Below are positions 62,090-64,000 of a DNA stretch of 64,000 bases, in pieces. The DNA comes from Micromonospora sp. C28SCA-DRY-2 (GTDB lineage: Bacteria > Actinomycetota > Actinomycetes > Mycobacteriales > Micromonosporaceae). The stretch covers positions 62,001 to 126,000 of the forward strand of contig NZ_JAUMKD010000002.1 of NCBI RefSeq assembly GCF_030519475.1. Reading direction: 5' to 3'. The notes under the pieces were generated by a model. The model did not search any database. It was given only the letters and a program-made list of their open reading frames with translations, and was not told where the DNA came from. The stretch's first letter is position 1, and each line of letters starts with the position of its first letter. The position numbers and the translations under genes are program-made.

Positions 62090-62629
62090 TCAGCGGCGGG
62101 CCCGGCGCGGGAAGATCGTCTCCCAGAGCGGGAAGGCGACCAGCCAGATCACGATGGCGAGGGTGAGCTTGCCGATCCAGTTCGCCAGCTCGCGGGTCCG
62201 TTCCGCGTCGTCCACCCAGAGGATCGCGGCGCCGAGCAGCCCACAGGCGATCGCCCAACCGACCAGGCCCTTGCCCCACTCCCGCCACTCGTACCGGGTC
62301 CGGGCCCAGCCGGCACGGGGCGGCTTCACCGGCGGCGGGCCGCCGGCGAACCGGTGCGCGAACCGCTGGTCGGCCCAGCGGACCATCGAGTGGCCGAAGG
62401 CCACCGAGAAGCCGAGATAGGCGGCGGCCAGCCCGTGGGTGACGTCGGCGGTCGCGCCGCGCCGGAGGTCGACGGCGGTCGCCGCGAGCAGCACCAGGTC
62501 CACCAGCGGTACGCAGACCAGCAGCGCCGCGCCGAGCCGTGGCCGGCGCAGCGGATAGCGGGCCAGCAGCCCGGCGCCGAGCACCACCCAGAACCCGATC
62601 TCACACGCGACGATGACCGCCACCAGCAT
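62090..62629 (-). CDS. hypothetical membrane protein
   Basis: A 179-residue protein with five or so hydrophobic helices (LVAVIVACEIGFWVVLGAGL, then LGAALLVCVPLVDLVLLAA, and WGKGLVGWAIACGLLGAAI). Charged loop KPPRAGWARTRYEWREWG is in the middle. Family uncertain. ATG at 62629 follows GGGTCAGAG, a weak site. It lies 100 bp upstream of the Cys/His gene on the same strand. Confidence 0.8.
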   Translation of the reverse strand: MLVAVIVACEIGFWVVLGAGLLARYPLRRPRLGAALLVCVPLVDLVLLAATAVDLRRGATADVTHGLAAAYLGFSVAFGHSMVRWADQRFAHRFAGGPPPVKPPRAGWARTRYEWREWGKGLVGWAIACGLLGAAILWVDDAERTRELANWIGKLTLAIVIWLVAFPLWETIFPRRARR

Positions 62630-62715
62630 CTCTGACCCTCCCGTTTCCTTCCGGTCACCAGCCTGGCCCGGCCGGCGGCCGGCGACCTCGACGGCGGAGA
62701 GGAGATCCGGCTCCA

Positions 62716-62753
62716 TCCTTCGACGGATCCCGGCCACGGGCCTTCGACGGATC
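62716..62753. repeat. 14-bp direct repeat CCTTCGACGGATCC
   Basis: Two perfect copies (62716-62729 and 62740-62753) spaced 24 bp apart, in the 278-bp divergent space between the membrane protein and the histidine kinase gene. Could be a tandem binding site for the response regulator of that kinase. Confidence 0.5.
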
Positions 62754-62907
62754 CGGACCGGACGCCGGCCGGCGGGGCACACCGGCCGGGTCCAGCGGCC
62801 CGCGACGGGCCTGCGGGCGGGCGTACCTCCTTCGGTGGACGCCGGCCGGCGCGGCCTCCTCCACCGGTCGGAGCCCGAGCGGCCACGGCTGTGGTGAGAT
62901 CGGTGCC

Positions 62908-64000
62908 ATGCGACCGCCAGCGTGGCTCGGGCCCGGCACCCTCGGCCGCGACCTCGCGCTGGGCGGCGGATCGCTGGTCGGCGGCCTGGTTGTGCATGGC
63001 CTGGGCACGCAGCCGCAACTGCCCTGGGCCCCGGACGTGCCGAAGGCGCTGTTCCTGCTGCCGCTGGTGGCGGTCTGCGCGGCGGTCGGGCTGCGCCGGG
63101 TCGCCAGCCGGGGCAGCCTGGCACTCGGCACCACGGCGGTGCTGGCCGACCTGGCGCTGGGAAGCTCGCTGGCGACCGTCCTGGTCTACACCCAGGTGGT
63201 CTACGACGCGTGCGTGTTCGGCTCCGCCCGGACCTGGCGCTGGCTGCTGCGGGTCACCGTCGGGCTGAGTGTCCTCGGCGCGGTGCTCGGGGTGGTGCTG
63301 CTGCGGGACTGGCGCGGGGTGGGCGTCGGGGTGCCGGTGGTGCTGCTCGGGCTGCTGCCGGTGCTCACCGGGATCAGCGTCCGGCAGTACCGGGACCAGG
63401 CGGCGACCGAGCGCGCCCGGGCCGAACAGACCGCACGGCTCGTCGAGCTGGACCGGCGGCAGGCGGTGAGCGCGGAACGGGCCCGGATGGCCCGGGAGCT
63501 GCACGACGTGGTCGCCAACCACCTGAGCGCGGTGGCCATCCACGCCACCGCCGCGCTCTCCGTGGCCGGGCTGGACCGGGACCAGGTCGACCGGGCGCTG
63601 CGGGTGATCCGGGAGAACAGCGTGCAGGGGCTGGCCGAGATGCGCCAGATGATCGGGCTGCTCCGGGAGCCGGCGGAGGGCGGACCGGCGACGGACGCGA
63701 CGGACGAGGCGACCCGGGCCCGGTTGAGCGAGGTGGACGTGCTGGTCAGCCGGGTTCGCGCGGCCGGGCTGACGGTCCGGGTGCAGCGGCACGGAACGCC
63801 CCGCGCGCTGCCGGTCGGGGTGGACCTGGCGGCGTACCGGATCGTCCAGGAGTCGCTGACCAACGCCCTCAAGCACGGTGCCGGCCGGGCCGACCTGGTG
63901 GTCGCCTACGAGCCGGCGATGGTGGTGGTGACCGTGACGAACCCGGTGCGCGCCGACGGTGACTCGCTGGCCGGCGCGGGTGCCGGGTTGGTCGGGATGC
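62908..64000 (+). CDS. sensor histidine kinase (HisKA_3 / NarL-type), truncated by window end
   Basis: The ATG at 62908 opens a frame that continues past the window end (364 codons seen). About four to five membrane helices (residues 1-165, e.g. ALFLLPLVAVCAAVGL) precede a coiled stretch, then the dimerisation domain with phospho-acceptor H199 in ARMARELHDVVANHLSAVAI, and the ATPase N-box VQESLTNALKHGAGRADLVV. Further ATPase motifs and a partner LuxR-type regulator would lie to the right. It senses an unknown signal, like many Actinobacteria kinases of this group. Confidence 0.92.
   Translation, partial: MRPPAWLGPGTLGRDLALGGGSLVGGLVVHGLGTQPQLPWAPDVPKALFLLPLVAVCAAVGLRRVASRGSLALGTTAVLADLALGSSLATVLVYTQVVYDACVFGSARTWRWLLRVTVGLSVLGAVLGVVLLRDWRGVGVGVPVVLLGLLPVLTGISVRQYRDQAATERARAEQTARLVELDRRQAVSAERARMARELHDVVANHLSAVAIHATAALSVAGLDRDQVDRALRVIRENSVQGLAEMRQMIGLLREPAEGGPATDATDEATRARLSEVDVLVSRVRAAGLTVRVQRHGTPRALPVGVDLAAYRIVQESLTNALKHGAGRADLVVAYEPAMVVVTVTNPVRADGDSLAGAGAGLVGM

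Overview
The window is high-GC actinobacterial chromosome, most likely Micromonosporaceae (Micromonospora or a close relative). The basis is overall base composition, strong G/C third-position bias, frequent GTG starts with GTGA stop/start overlaps, and gene content. Two blocks match the Mycobacterium tuberculosis Rv2228c-Rv2241 region: RNase H/phosphatase, zinc-ribbon protein and Nif3-like protein at 2.9-5.8 kb, and AhpE-like peroxiredoxin, DUF3052 protein and aceE at 39.4-54.2 kb. The species is inferred, not proven.

Layout. 0.2-7.7 kb: secreted M14 carboxypeptidase preceded by a short HIDLLR-type leader peptide, then the conserved RNase H/zinc-ribbon/Nif3 genes, a flavoprotein and an XRE/TPR regulator. 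7.9-8.8 kb: primase-polymerase domain protein and a small basic protein. 8.9-15.1 kb: tightly packed minus-strand operon DUF1800-DUF1501-ferric-reductase-like flavocytochrome-FMN-binding protein-ApbE, which looks like an extracytoplasmic flavin electron-transfer system. 15.6-20.1 kb: DUF3040, SWIM zinc finger and a SNF2 helicase. 20.1-30.1 kb: metabolic and small genes (a frameshifted PfkB kinase, DUF664 protein, pyruvyl transferase, phosphotransferase, HhH protein, hydrolase, DapA-like aldolase with divergent LysR, SMR pump).

30.2-39.3 kb is an accessory and partly decayed region: an internally deleted GNAT gene, an LRR protein ending in an Imm1-like domain, a DUF6928 protein, a P-loop kinase, an ECF42-type sigma factor with two YciI/DGPF proteins, phosphotransferase debris, a frameshifted DUF1062 gene, a dihydrofolate-reductase-like protein, and two tyrosine-recombinase C-termini, the second 60 bp from a tRNA-Val(UAC). 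The YciI operon and the reductase-like gene share an unusual promoter-like block, suggesting one sigma regulon.

39.4-54.2 kb: core metabolism (peroxiredoxin, DUF3052, a fused E1 alpha/beta 2-oxoacid dehydrogenase, homodimeric pyruvate dehydrogenase AceE) with transport and regulatory genes between (MarR/MFS, AraC, GbsR-ABC exporter, PhoD-type phosphatase, YjbQ). 54.3-64 kb: SRPBCC protein, GH1 glucosidase with coupled MFS transporter, gltX, CopC-like protein, a frameshifted quinone oxidoreductase, membrane proteins and a sensor histidine kinase cut by the window end. Strong terminator hairpins flank several units. Three genes carry single-base shifts, at least two of them in G/C runs; read checks would separate real decay from sequence error.
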